Below, piece after piece: positions 13,683-20,697 of a DNA stretch of 26,664 nt. Where the stretch lies: positions 1 to 26,664 of the forward strand of contig CAZYPK010000059.1 of assembly GCA_964649195.1 (NCBI GenBank), read 5' to 3'. Made by a program: the position numbers and the translations under genes. The stretch's first letter is position 1. Each line of letters opens with the position of its first letter. Under the pieces are notes generated by a model. That model saw only the letters and a program-made list of their open reading frames with translations, searched no databases and had not been told where the DNA came from. The DNA is from JTS-RE9 sp964649195. GTDB lineage: Bacteria; Planctomycetota; Phycisphaerae; Phycisphaerales; Phycisphaeraceae.

Positions 13683-14906
13683 ATGCCCCAATTCCACCAT
13701 CACCAACTCCCCAACGGCCTCACCCTCATCGCCGAGCGGAACGATGACGCTCACACCTGCGCGGTCGGCTTCTTCGTGAAGACCGGCACGCGCGATGAGG
13801 AGAAGCCCGTCATGGGCGTGAGCCATTTCCTTGAGCACATGATGTTCAAGGGCACCTCCCGCCGCAGCGCCGATGATGTCAACCGCGAGTTCGATGAGAT
13901 CGGCGCCAATTACAACGCCTTCACCAGTCACGAAGCCACGGTTTATTACGCCCAGGTGCTGCCGGAGTTTCTGCCTCGCGCCATTGACCTGCTGGGCGAC
14001 ATGATGCGGCCGGCCTTGCGGGAGGATGACTTTTCCATGGAGAAAAACGTCATTCTCGAAGAGATCGGCATGTACGATGACCGCCCGCAGTGGCGATTGC
14101 AGGACACGCTGGTCGAAAAGTTCTTCGGCGAGCATCCGCTGGGCTACCGCGTGCTGGGCACCACCGATTCGATCAAGGCCCTCACCGCCACGCAGATGCG
14201 CGACTACTTCAACCAACGCTACAGCCCGGACAACATCACCGTGGCGGCGGCGGGCCGCATCGACTTTGCGAAGCTGATCGATGAGGTTTCAAAGATCACC
14301 AGCCACTGGTCGCCCACCGGTGTGAATCGTCGGTATGTGTCGCCGATCACCCGGCCGCTCAGCGAATCGCTGGCGGACGCCAAGGTCAACCGCCACTACC
14401 TGGCCATGATGTGCCCCGGCCCCGGCGCCCAGGATGATCGCCGCTACACCGCGAAGGTCATCGCCGATGTGCTGGGCGATTCCGAAGGCTCCCGCCTTTA
14501 CTGGGCGCTGATCGATCCGGGTCTGGCCGATGAAGCTGATTTTTCCTTCATGCCGTTCGATCAGACCGGCTCCTACTTCGCCTTCGCCTCCTGCGATCCC
14601 GATCGCGCCGCCTCGGTGGAGGAGATGCTGTTCAAGACGCTCGACAGCTACGCCGCTTCGATTCAGGTCGATGAAATCGAACGCGCCAAGAACAAGCTGG
14701 CCACGCAGGCCACGCTGGCCGGCGAAAACCCCGGCGGCCGGATGCGCGGCCTGGGCATGCAGTGGACCTACCAGGGCCGGTACCGCTCGATGCAGGAGGA
14801 ACTGGACCACATCATGGCGGTGACGGCGGAGGATGTGAAAAACCTGCTGGGCGAGATGCCGTTCGCGCCGCGCACGGTGGTGCGCATGGGGCCGGAGACG
14901 AAGTGA
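13683..14906 (+). CDS. M16 family zinc metallopeptidase (processing-peptidase-like)
   Basis: 407 residues with the inverted zinc motif H48-F-L-E51-H52 and the third ligand region NVILEEIGMYDD about 75 residues later (E126/E127), so the catalytic domain looks active. The N-terminus (LPNGLTLIAERN, VGFFVKTGTRDE, GVSHFLEHMMFKGT) is typical of the PqqL/mitochondrial-processing-peptidase-like bacterial group. The second half is the usual inactive M16 repeat domain ending with the R-x3 region near GRMRGLGMQW. There is no signal peptide at the chosen start. The ATG at 13683 is preferred over a TTG at 13656 that lies in repeat DNA. The substrate is unknown. Confidence 0.9.
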   Translation: MPQFHHHQLPNGLTLIAERNDDAHTCAVGFFVKTGTRDEEKPVMGVSHFLEHMMFKGTSRRSADDVNREFDEIGANYNAFTSHEATVYYAQVLPEFLPRAIDLLGDMMRPALREDDFSMEKNVILEEIGMYDDRPQWRLQDTLVEKFFGEHPLGYRVLGTTDSIKALTATQMRDYFNQRYSPDNITVAAAGRIDFAKLIDEVSKITSHWSPTGVNRRYVSPITRPLSESLADAKVNRHYLAMMCPGPGAQDDRRYTAKVIADVLGDSEGSRLYWALIDPGLADEADFSFMPFDQTGSYFAFASCDPDRAASVEEMLFKTLDSYAASIQVDEIERAKNKLATQATLAGENPGGRMRGLGMQWTYQGRYRSMQEELDHIMAVTAEDVKNLLGEMPFAPRTVVRMGPETK

Positions 14907-14946
14907 TATTCTTTTTCGTTCGCTGGCACGAGCCGGTATTTCGGTT

Positions 14947-15618
14947 TCAGAATATCAGTCGGTCGACCATTAGGGCAAGCAGCGCCTTCATGCTTGTTCG
15001 ATGCGTCTCCACCTTGTACGACCGTGCCACGCACTCGAATGTCGAATCGTGGAACCAGAAAATGTAGTGGTTGTAGTCACGCCAGTGTTCGGGCGAGTAC
15101 ATGCGGTGGACGCTGTTGATCGTTTCGAGTTCTTTGAGCCATCGGGAATTGACGACCCGTTGGGCTTCATATGCCTCCAAGCCTTTCCCGTTGAGCGGAT
15201 GCCCCTTGAACACCTCGTCGTTGGGCGCTCCCAACTTGGCCGCCGTGCAGAAATCGAACTCGACAAGTCCCAGCGGCTCCGGCTGTTCATCCTTGGGACT
15301 TTTGATCTCGACGTAACTTCCATCCCAATCGGGGGCCGGTTCTCTCAACAAAAAGGCGAGCAGCGCCCGGCCATCATTCACCATCAGATGCGGCATGGGA
15401 GCGCCTGAATCCCATTGCAGCGGAAACCCGTAAGGTTCCGCATATTCCTCGCCTTTTGTCGCAGCCAACTGTCGTTCGAGCAGCAGGACTTCCTGCTTGG
15501 CGGCGTGATACTCCTCCCATTCGCCGCCTTTGTGCTTGGGTGCCAAGGCGTTTATAGCTCGTTGGAGACGCTCCTGGGCACGTTTGAGTCGCTGTTCGAG
15601 TTCATGGCTGCGGTGCAT
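14947..15618 (-). CDS. Uncharacterised protein in lower-GC island
   Basis: A 223-residue soluble protein that I do not recognise. The first 55 residues look like a charged coiled coil (HELEQRLKRAQERLQRAINALAP, then a Lys/Glu-rich stretch). The rest contains VEIKSPKDE, LGLVEFDFCTAAKLGAPNDEVF, HPLNGKGL and YNHYIFWFHDSTFECVARSY, which look conserved but carry no named motif. The gene reads as lower in GC than its neighbours and lies in the accessory stretch between the M16 peptidase and ribBA. GAGGT lies about 10 nt before the ATG; the frame extends upstream but without support. It may be an immunity- or defence-associated protein, but nothing in the sequence proves that. Confidence 0.6.
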   Translation of the reverse strand: MHRSHELEQRLKRAQERLQRAINALAPKHKGGEWEEYHAAKQEVLLLERQLAATKGEEYAEPYGFPLQWDSGAPMPHLMVNDGRALLAFLLREPAPDWDGSYVEIKSPKDEQPEPLGLVEFDFCTAAKLGAPNDEVFKGHPLNGKGLEAYEAQRVVNSRWLKELETINSVHRMYSPEHWRDYNHYIFWFHDSTFECVARSYKVETHRTSMKALLALMVDRLIF

Positions 15619-15794
15619 GGATTGATGACCTCGCACTTTCTTTCGATTACAGGCTAAGCTGCTACATTGTATATGAATGGTGAAAGCGTACTCTTGCTTC
15701 GCGTTTGTGTTCGTAAAGGGCGATGACCTCCGATTCACCAGCGAACCGAACCCGTTGGGTGAACAAGGGGCAAGCTGAAATGTGATGGCCTGGG

Positions 15795-15800
15795 TAGAAT
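15795..15800 (+). promoter_or_regulatory. Possible -10 box upstream of the first BolA-like gene
   Basis: TAGAAT lies 63 nt before the ATG at 15864, in the 245-bp divergent spacer 15619-15863. That spacer is AT-rich and holds no other recognisable feature. Confidence 0.3.
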
Positions 15801-15863
15801 AGTTAAGTTCTTCAGGAGTTTCTTGTAGTGTCCCTTGATTCTTCAATTGAAAAGTGTCACCCA

Positions 15864-16127
15864 ATGGCAACTCTCGAACAGGTCGTGAACGCCCTTCGCG
15901 CCGAAATGCCCGGCATCAACGTCCAGGGGCTGCGCGAACGGGAGGATCACCGCATCATGGGCATCGTGATCGATCAAGTCTTCGACGATCTGGATTATCC
16001 CGACCGGCAGCCGATCATATGGAACGCCCTGAAGAGGCACTTGCCGGCGATGGAACTCGCCCTTGTTGGTCCCATCGTTGGATTATCCCCCGCCGAGGCC
16101 GAGAGCAAGTCGTCGGACGCCGCTTGA
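15864..16127 (+). CDS. BolA-like small protein, copy 1
   Basis: 87 residues. It aligns end to end with the product of 16669-16935, sharing INV, HRI-GIVID-VF, LD-PDRQ, IW-AL, MELALVGPI and LSP-EAE; I estimate somewhat over half the residues are identical. The spacing of H, hydrophobic strand, F, R, I-W-x2-L and A-L resembles BolA proteins (class II KH-like fold), but I infer this by eye and it could be another small alpha/beta family. Its base composition is closer to the housekeeping genes than copy 2's. It is followed by a broken copy of the first bases of ribBA. Confidence 0.6.
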   Translation: MATLEQVVNALRAEMPGINVQGLREREDHRIMGIVIDQVFDDLDYPDRQPIIWNALKRHLPAMELALVGPIVGLSPAEAESKSSDAA

Positions 16128-16176
16128 CCTGCATGAACCCATCTCCGACATCCTCGCCGACCTGCGCGGCGGCAAG
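16122..16176 (+). pseudogene. Broken duplicate of the ribBA 5' end
   Basis: GCTTGACCTGCATGAACCC at the end of BolA-like copy 1 matches the true copy2-ribBA junction at 16930 onward. It continues through CGACATCCTCGCCGACCT to GGCAAG, matching the first ~15 codons of ribBA with one deleted C, which shifts the frame, and a few substitutions. It then ends in unrelated sequence. It marks the left edge of the inserted HEPN-plus-copy-2 segment. Confidence 0.85.
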
Positions 16177-16219
16177 CGGACCGGATCATGAATGATGAGC
16201 TTTGATTTCGGGGTCTTTA

Positions 16220-16693
16220 ATGAAGCTGGACGAGATCACTCACTGGCCCAGGCATCTGTGGATGGCATCTCAATCGAGAATGACATCCGCCTGGACATTG
16301 GTTGAGTCAGGCGATTTCGCAGGGGCCATGTACTTTGGCGGCCTATCCGTTGAATGCGTCATGCAGGCCATTGCCATTCAGGAAGGCAAAGAGACGGATG
16401 CCCGGCATGACCTGAATCTATGGCTCCGAAAGTGCCCCGACCTGTTCGTGAACGCGATCAAGGGACCTGCTGGTCGTGAGCATTGGAGTCGATTGACTGC
16501 GGATTGGGACAATCGCCTGCGATATCTGGGAACCGAAGGATTTCTCGGATATGTTCGGAAACGATCCATGTGGAATCAACTCAAAGGTGATGAGCAGGCT
16601 AGAATGAAGCAATTCACGAAGAGGTTTTTGCACTCGGCCGAGGAAATCAAGAAAAAAGGTGACGCACAATGGCTGCTACTCTCCAACAAGTGA
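16220..16693 (+). CDS. HEPN-like domain protein
   Basis: A 157-residue all-helical protein. The pattern SRMTSAWTLVESGDFAGAMYFGGLSVECVMQAIAI followed by DARHDLNLWL fits HEPN domains: two long helices, then a His-Asp-Leu turn. The RNase-type R-x4-6-H motif is not evident; R62 and H63 are adjacent, so a binding or scaffold role is as likely as nuclease activity. The 3' end overlaps the start of BolA-like copy 2 by 25 bp, so the two are very likely translated together and may act as a pair. The gene reads as lower in GC than ribBA and the M16 gene. There is no clear Shine-Dalgarno before the ATG at 16220. Confidence 0.6.
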   Translation: MKLDEITHWPRHLWMASQSRMTSAWTLVESGDFAGAMYFGGLSVECVMQAIAIQEGKETDARHDLNLWLRKCPDLFVNAIKGPAGREHWSRLTADWDNRLRYLGTEGFLGYVRKRSMWNQLKGDEQARMKQFTKRFLHSAEEIKKKGDAQWLLLSNK

Positions 16694-16935
16694 CCGATGC
16701 CTTGCGTGCATCATTTCCCAGGATCAATGTCGATGCATTGGAGATCATGAGAGAGCACCGGATTTTCGGCATCGTCATCGACCCGGTATTTTCCACGCTG
16801 GACCATCCTGATCGTCAGAAATTGATCTGGACCGCTCTGGAACGACAACTTTCGCCAATGGAGCTTGCTTTGGTCGGCCCCATCGCCGCACTTTCTCCGG
16901 ACGAGGCGGAACTGCGTTCGGCGGATGTCGCTTGA
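16669..16935 (+). CDS. BolA-like small protein, copy 2
   Basis: 88 residues, paralogue of the product of 15864-16127 with the same blocks (HRIFGIVIDPVF, LDHPDRQ, MELALVGPI, LSPDEAE). It starts inside the HEPN-like gene (25-bp overlap) after AAGGTGA. Its stop lies 5 nt before the ribBA ATG, so it may form an operon with both. Its base composition is like the HEPN gene, lower in GC than copy 1. Function unknown. A BolA/KH-like fold would suggest nucleic-acid or glutaredoxin binding, which is not shown. Confidence 0.65.
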   Translation: MAATLQQVTDALRASFPRINVDALEIMREHRIFGIVIDPVFSTLDHPDRQKLIWTALERQLSPMELALVGPIAALSPDEAELRSADVA

Positions 16936-16940
16936 CCTGC

Positions 16941-18089
16941 ATGAACCCCATCCCCGACATCCTCGCCGACCTCCGCGACGGCAAAATGATCGTGCTCGTT
17001 GATGATGAGACGCGCGAGAACGAAGGCGATCTGGTCTGCGCCGCCGAGCTGGTCACGCCGGAGCTGGTCAACTTCATGATCCGTGAGGCGCGCGGCGTGC
17101 TCTGCGTTTCCCTTGCCGGCGCCTGGTGCGATCGGCTGGAGCTTCGCCCGCAGGCGCCGGTCAACACCACCCAGCGCGGCACGGCGTTCACCATCACCGT
17201 CGATGCCGATGAACGTTTCGGCATCACCACCGGGGTCAGCGCCGGCGACCGCGCCACGACCATCCGCCTGCTCGCCGATCCCGCCGCCAAGCCGGATGAC
17301 TTCGCCAGGCCGGGCCACATCAATCCGCTGCGTGCCCGCGACGGCGGCGTGCTGGTGCGGGCCGGGCAGACGGAAGGTTCGGTGGATCTTTGCCGCCTGG
17401 CGGGACTCCAGCCTGCCGCGGTGATCATCGAGATCATGAACGAAGACGGCTCGATGGCCAGGCTGCCGGACCTGAAGAAAATCTGCGGGAAGTTCAGCCT
17501 GAAAATGTGCAGCGTCGCGGATGTGATCCAGCACCGCCTTCGGCGCGAGAAACTCATCGAGCGCATCGAAACCGCCCCGTTCGAGAACGCCTTCGGCAGG
17601 TTCACCCTCATCGCCTACTCCAGTCTCGTCGATCCGCAGCCGCATGTGGCGCTGGTCTGCGGCGATGTCGGCAGGCTCGACGCCACCGGCCAGCCCGTCG
17701 AGATCGATGACCCCGTGCTCGTCCGCATGCACAGCCAGAACCTCCTGGGCGATGTGTTCGGCGATGTCACCGATCCTTCCGCACGCACGCTCTGCGCCTC
17801 GATGAAGGCGATCCAGGCGGCCGGACGCGGCGCGGTGGTTTACCTCCGGCACGAAATGATGGGCACCGGCCTGCTGCGAAAACTTCAGACCCTTCGCCTC
17901 TCCGATGAGGCCCGCGCCATCTCCGGCCATCCCTCGCCCCAATCCCAGGATGCCTACGGCATCGGCTCGCAGATCCTCCGCGATCTGGGCATCCGCAAGA
18001 TGCGACTGCTCACCAACCATCCGCATCATCCCACCGCCCTGAGCGGATTCGGCCTGGAAATCAGCGAATTTCTGAAGATCGATGTCTGA
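16941..18089 (+). CDS. ribB: RibBA-like protein: DHBP synthase with degenerate GTP cyclohydrolase II domain
   Basis: 382 residues in two domains. The N-terminal RibB domain (about 1-205) makes 3,4-dihydroxy-2-butanone 4-phosphate for riboflavin and looks intact: DDETRENEGDL at 21-31, R/H in RPGHINPL at 123-130, and GQTEGSVDL at 142-150. The C-terminal domain (about 206-382) has the RibA fold (HSQNLLGDVFGD, GRGAVVYLRHE, YGIGSQILRDLGI, LLTNHP). The zinc ligands of the usual HSECLTGD and RCDCG motifs are all replaced, and the HEGRGIGL motif reads HEMMGTGL. GTP cyclohydrolase II activity is therefore probably lost, as in proteobacterial RibBX proteins, so another ribA should exist elsewhere. The start is the ATG at 16941. 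Confidence 0.88.
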   Translation: MNPIPDILADLRDGKMIVLVDDETRENEGDLVCAAELVTPELVNFMIREARGVLCVSLAGAWCDRLELRPQAPVNTTQRGTAFTITVDADERFGITTGVSAGDRATTIRLLADPAAKPDDFARPGHINPLRARDGGVLVRAGQTEGSVDLCRLAGLQPAAVIIEIMNEDGSMARLPDLKKICGKFSLKMCSVADVIQHRLRREKLIERIETAPFENAFGRFTLIAYSSLVDPQPHVALVCGDVGRLDATGQPVEIDDPVLVRMHSQNLLGDVFGDVTDPSARTLCASMKAIQAAGRGAVVYLRHEMMGTGLLRKLQTLRLSDEARAISGHPSPQSQDAYGIGSQILRDLGIRKMRLLTNHPHHPTALSGFGLEISEFLKIDV

Positions 18090-18113
18090 GGCGGCGGAGC
18101 GGCCGTTGAAGCG

Positions 18114-18158
18114 GGGGATTGCCACGCCGCAAGCGGCTTGGACGTGAGGTTATTCAGC
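18114..18158 (+). repeat. Hairpin repeat D, copy 3
   Basis: GGGGATTGCCACGCCGC followed by AAGCGGCTTGGACGTG and AGGTTATTCAG, almost identical to the minus-strand reading of 4163-4206. It lies 25 bp after the ribBA stop, where it could serve as a weak hairpin terminator. Confidence 0.75.
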
Positions 18159-18268
18159 AGTCCCGGCTGAGAGTCACGCTTCCCATCCTGCACCCTCCAT
18201 TATGAAATGCCGTACTAAGGTCGCCCAGCCGCTTTAACCGATACAGACGATGTGATGGAACTTTCGGC

Positions 18269-18309
18269 CTCCGGGGGTTCGGGGCATCCGGGGGTCCGGG
18301 GGCCGGGAT
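18269..18309. repeat. CCGGGGG-type tandem repeat before fliS
   Basis: Four to five imperfect units of TCCGGGGG(T/C) lie about 20-60 nt before the fliS start codon, so G-runs would be present in the fliS leader. Related to the repeats in mtnP and before nfu. Confidence 0.7.
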
Positions 18310-18326
18310 TGAGGAAGAGAAGACTC

Positions 18327-18770
18327 ATGAACACAACCGTCGCCAATCCGTATCTGAGGACCAAAATCCTCACCGCCAGTCCCGAAGAGCTTCGGCTGAT
18401 GCTGTTTGACGGCGCGATCAAGTTCTGCCGGCAGGGACGCGAGGGGTTGGAAGCCCGGAACTTCGAACAGGCTTACAACGGCCTGACCCGGGCCCAGAAG
18501 ATCGCCCTGGAGCTTTCCACGAGCCTCAACAGCGACATCGACCCCGACCTCTACGCCAGGCTCAACAGCCTTTACACCTACATCTACCGCCTGCTCGTCG
18601 ATGCGAACCTCGAACGCAGCGTCGAAAAGATCGACGAGGCGATCGGCCTGATCGAGTACGAGAAGGAAACCTGGCAACTGATGATGCAGCAGATGGCCAA
18701 GCGCCGGCAGCCGACGGGAGCGCCTTTGGAGGCGACCAATGGCGGCGGCGGATTCGTGGCGCAAAGCTGA
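18327..18770 (+). CDS. fliS: Flagellar export chaperone FliS
   Basis: FliS binds the C-terminal helix of flagellin in the cytoplasm and prevents its assembly before export. The 147-residue product matches well: NPYLRTKILTASPEELRLMLFDGAIKFCRQG, the central pair of helices NFEQAYNGLTRAQKIALELSTSLN, then YTYIYRLLVDANLERSVEKIDEAI and a Gly-rich tail. A GAGGAAGAGAAG purine stretch before the ATG serves as ribosome binding site. No fliD or flagellin gene is adjacent, although these commonly neighbour fliS. Element B copy 2 begins 10 nt downstream. Confidence 0.92.
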   Translation: MNTTVANPYLRTKILTASPEELRLMLFDGAIKFCRQGREGLEARNFEQAYNGLTRAQKIALELSTSLNSDIDPDLYARLNSLYTYIYRLLVDANLERSVEKIDEAIGLIEYEKETWQLMMQQMAKRRQPTGAPLEATNGGGGFVAQS

Positions 18771-18779
18771 AAAACCTGC

Positions 18780-19116
18780 GAGCCGCGACGTAACACGTCG
18801 CGGACGTGTGCGGCCTGAAGGGGCGTTCTTCGCGCGACGGATGGACCGCACCGGGCTCGCGGCAGCAGCCGGGTGGCTGGGGCTGAAGGCTCGGCGCAAG
18901 CCCCGGCTGTGAGACCAACAGCTTGCCGTGACGTTGCCATTCTTCATGCCGCTGGGCCGGGGCTTCGCGGACTCAGCCCCAGCCGCCCGCATCCGTCGCG
19001 CGGTGGATATCCCCGGCAACAAAAGCGGGGCGCCTGCGCGTTCGAGTCCTGATGACCAAGGTGTGTTCACCACCCTTGAAGGCTGTTCACGTCCGCGACT
19101 CGTTGAGTCGCGGCTC
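18780..19116. mobile_element. Hairpin-ended element B, copy 2 (about 337 bp)
   Basis: The left end carries GAGCCGCGACGTAACACG with its hairpin, the right end the GACTC-AAC-GAGTC variant. Inside the right end are CACCCTTGAAGGCTG and CACGTCCGCGACTCG, shared with copy 1. This is the longest copy; its interior holds a further imperfect palindrome with CGCGCGACGGATGG on the left and CCGTCGCGCGG on the right. No coding sequence. It separates the convergent fliS and ferritin-like genes. Confidence 0.75.
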
Positions 19117-19132
19117 AGGCTGATCGCCTCCC

Positions 19133-19585
19133 TTACCCCACCTGCCTGGCCGTTTTCTGCGCCACCGCAGGCTTGACCTTGTTGAGGAACTTTTCCAGTT
19201 CCTCCACATCGTCGGATTCGTCGAGAATCTGGTCTTCCAGCAGCGTGCAGTAGGCCAGGCTGCCCTCGGCGGCGGCGCGGGCTTCGGTGTAGATCTGCAC
19301 CGCTTTGCGTTCGACTTCCAGGCTGTTTTCCAGCATCTGGATCAGGTCCGTGGTCTGCTTCACCGCCATCGGCTCGACGGTGGGCACGCCGCCCAGCGCC
19401 ACCACCTTGGCCGCAAATTTCCTGGCGTGGCTGAACGCCTCCGCCGCGGTCTCCTCGAAGAACTCATGCCACACCGCCCGCTCCAGTCCCGCCACCACGT
19501 GCGAATACTGGTTGTACTGAAGCAATGCCCCAAGTTCGAGGCTGATCGCTTCGTTGAGTTTGTCGATCAGTTTGCCTTTGTCCAT
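19133..19585 (-). CDS. Ferritin-like diiron protein (bacterioferritin-related)
   Basis: A 150-residue four-helix protein. E17 in ISLELGALLQYNQYSH, E45 and E49/H53 in FFEETAAEAFSHARK, E91 in NSLEVERKAVQIY and the late LLEDQILDESDDVEEL stretch supply the E/E-x2-H ligand pattern of bacterioferritin- and Dps-like diiron sites. It is probably an iron storage or oxidation protein of the cytoplasm, protecting against iron-driven oxidative damage. A near-perfect AGGAGG lies 8 nt before the ATG, so this gene is leadered and should be well translated. Heme binding cannot be judged. Confidence 0.85.
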   Translation of the reverse strand: MDKGKLIDKLNEAISLELGALLQYNQYSHVVAGLERAVWHEFFEETAAEAFSHARKFAAKVVALGGVPTVEPMAVKQTTDLIQMLENSLEVERKAVQIYTEARAAAEGSLAYCTLLEDQILDESDDVEELEKFLNKVKPAVAQKTARQVG

Positions 19586-19612
19586 GTTGAGAACCTCCTG
19601 GGTTGAAGAAAT

Positions 19613-19742
19613 CAGGGAACAGGGAACAGGAGACAGGGGACAGGAGACAAGTGTTGGATATCTGAAATCTGAAATCTCAAATTTGAAATTTCACATTCCT
19701 GACTTCTGTCCCCTGTCCCCTGTCCCTTGTCTCCTGTCCCCT
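19613..19742. repeat. Nested palindrome: CAGGAGA outer and AAATCTC inner heptamer arms
   Basis: The outer left array ACAGGGA/CAGGAGA/CAGGGGA (19613-19650) and its inverted partner (about 19706-19742) enclose a TCTGAAA/TCTCAAA array that turns into TTTGAAA (19657-19692), itself partly self-complementary. It lies between the divergent ferritin-like and SGNH-like genes. Confidence 0.85.
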
Positions 19743-19800
19743 GACCTCTTTTTCAACGGGCTGTTCGCCCGTCGTTGGGTATTATAGCGCACAGGGTGGT

Positions 19801-19829
19801 TCGTTCGCCAAGGCGAACGGCTAAATAAT
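19801..19829. repeat. Palindromic hairpin, TTATTTAGCCG family, copy 2
   Basis: The inverted counterpart of 2842-2870: CGTTCGCCAAGGCGAACG followed by GCTAAATAAT. It lies just before the SGNH-like gene, downstream of a possible -10 box TATTAT near 19778. Confidence 0.75.
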
Positions 19830-19853
19830 GATCCGCACAAAGGGATGATCCTC

Positions 19854-20645
19854 ATGCACAATCGCCGACCATGCGTCGCCTTCCTCGCGGGATTTTTCAT
19901 TTTTCTTGCGCTGCTGCCGCTGTCGGCCGCACGCGCCGACACGGAGCCGCTGCGGGTGCTGTTCATCGGCAACAGCTATACGAGCGTGAACAATCTGCCG
20001 GGCATGATCGAGGCCTTGGCGACGGCGGCGAAGGAGAAGCGGCCCTTGCAATCCACCGCCATCACGCCCGGCGGCTGGTCCTTTCATCAGCATCTGCTCG
20101 CCCCCGACACCCAAACACCCACCGCCATCGCCCAACGAGAGTGGGACTTCGTCGTGCTTCAGGAGCAGAGCCAGATGCCTTTCCTGTATCCCAAAGTCAC
20201 CATCGAGCACGGCACGAAACTGGGCCAACTGATCAAGGAGCAGAAGGCCACGCCGCTGCTTTACATGACCTGGGCCCGCGAAAACCAGCCGGAGAATCAG
20301 GAGGCCATCACCAAAACCTACACCGAGCTCGCCAAAGCCCTGGAGGCGCCCCTCGCCCCGGTCGGCCCGGCGTGGGAGGCGGCACGCAAGAAACGCGCCA
20401 CGCTCAAGCTCTACACGCAGGACAAGAGCCATCCCGCACCCGCCGGCAGCTACCTGGCGGCCTGCGTCTTCTATGCGAAGTTCTACGACCGATCGCCTGT
20501 CGGGTTGCCGGGCCGACTGACGGTGAAAGCCAATGACAACAAGGTGAGACTGCTGGCCGACCTGACGGGTGATGATGCCAGGTTTCTCCAGAAGATCGCC
20601 TGGCAGACGGTGCAGGGGATGAAGGAGGAGAAGAAGCCTCAGTGA
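19854..20645 (+). CDS. Secreted SGNH-hydrolase-like protein
   Basis: 263 residues with a signal peptide (about 1-28, ending SAARA). The mature part opens LRVLFIGNSYTSVNNLP, an SGNH-like block I with the candidate nucleophile Ser41. VVLQEQS at 101-106 fits the next conserved block, and D190-x2-H193 in QDKSHPAPAGSYLAA fits the C-terminal Asp/His pair. It is probably an esterase or acetylhydrolase acting on periplasmic or extracellular carbohydrate, in the style of DUF4886 proteins. I prefer the ATG at 19854, since AAAGGG lies 9 nt upstream; an ATG at 19845 would sit right against it. The gene stands alone. Confidence 0.75.
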   Translation: MHNRRPCVAFLAGFFIFLALLPLSAARADTEPLRVLFIGNSYTSVNNLPGMIEALATAAKEKRPLQSTAITPGGWSFHQHLLAPDTQTPTAIAQREWDFVVLQEQSQMPFLYPKVTIEHGTKLGQLIKEQKATPLLYMTWARENQPENQEAITKTYTELAKALEAPLAPVGPAWEAARKKRATLKLYTQDKSHPAPAGSYLAACVFYAKFYDRSPVGLPGRLTVKANDNKVRLLADLTGDDARFLQKIAWQTVQGMKEEKKPQ

Positions 20646-20654
20646 GCGCGATGC

Positions 20655-20679
20655 GGCTATCAGCCATCAGCTATCAGCC
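20655..20679. repeat. ATCAGCT heptamer array
   Basis: Three tandem TATCAGC-type heptamers lie in the convergent gap between the SGNH-like gene and the next minus-strand gene. They belong to the same family as 13531-13630 but lack an inverted partner here. Confidence 0.7.
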
Positions 20680-20697
20680 GTAAGCGATTGGCATGTT

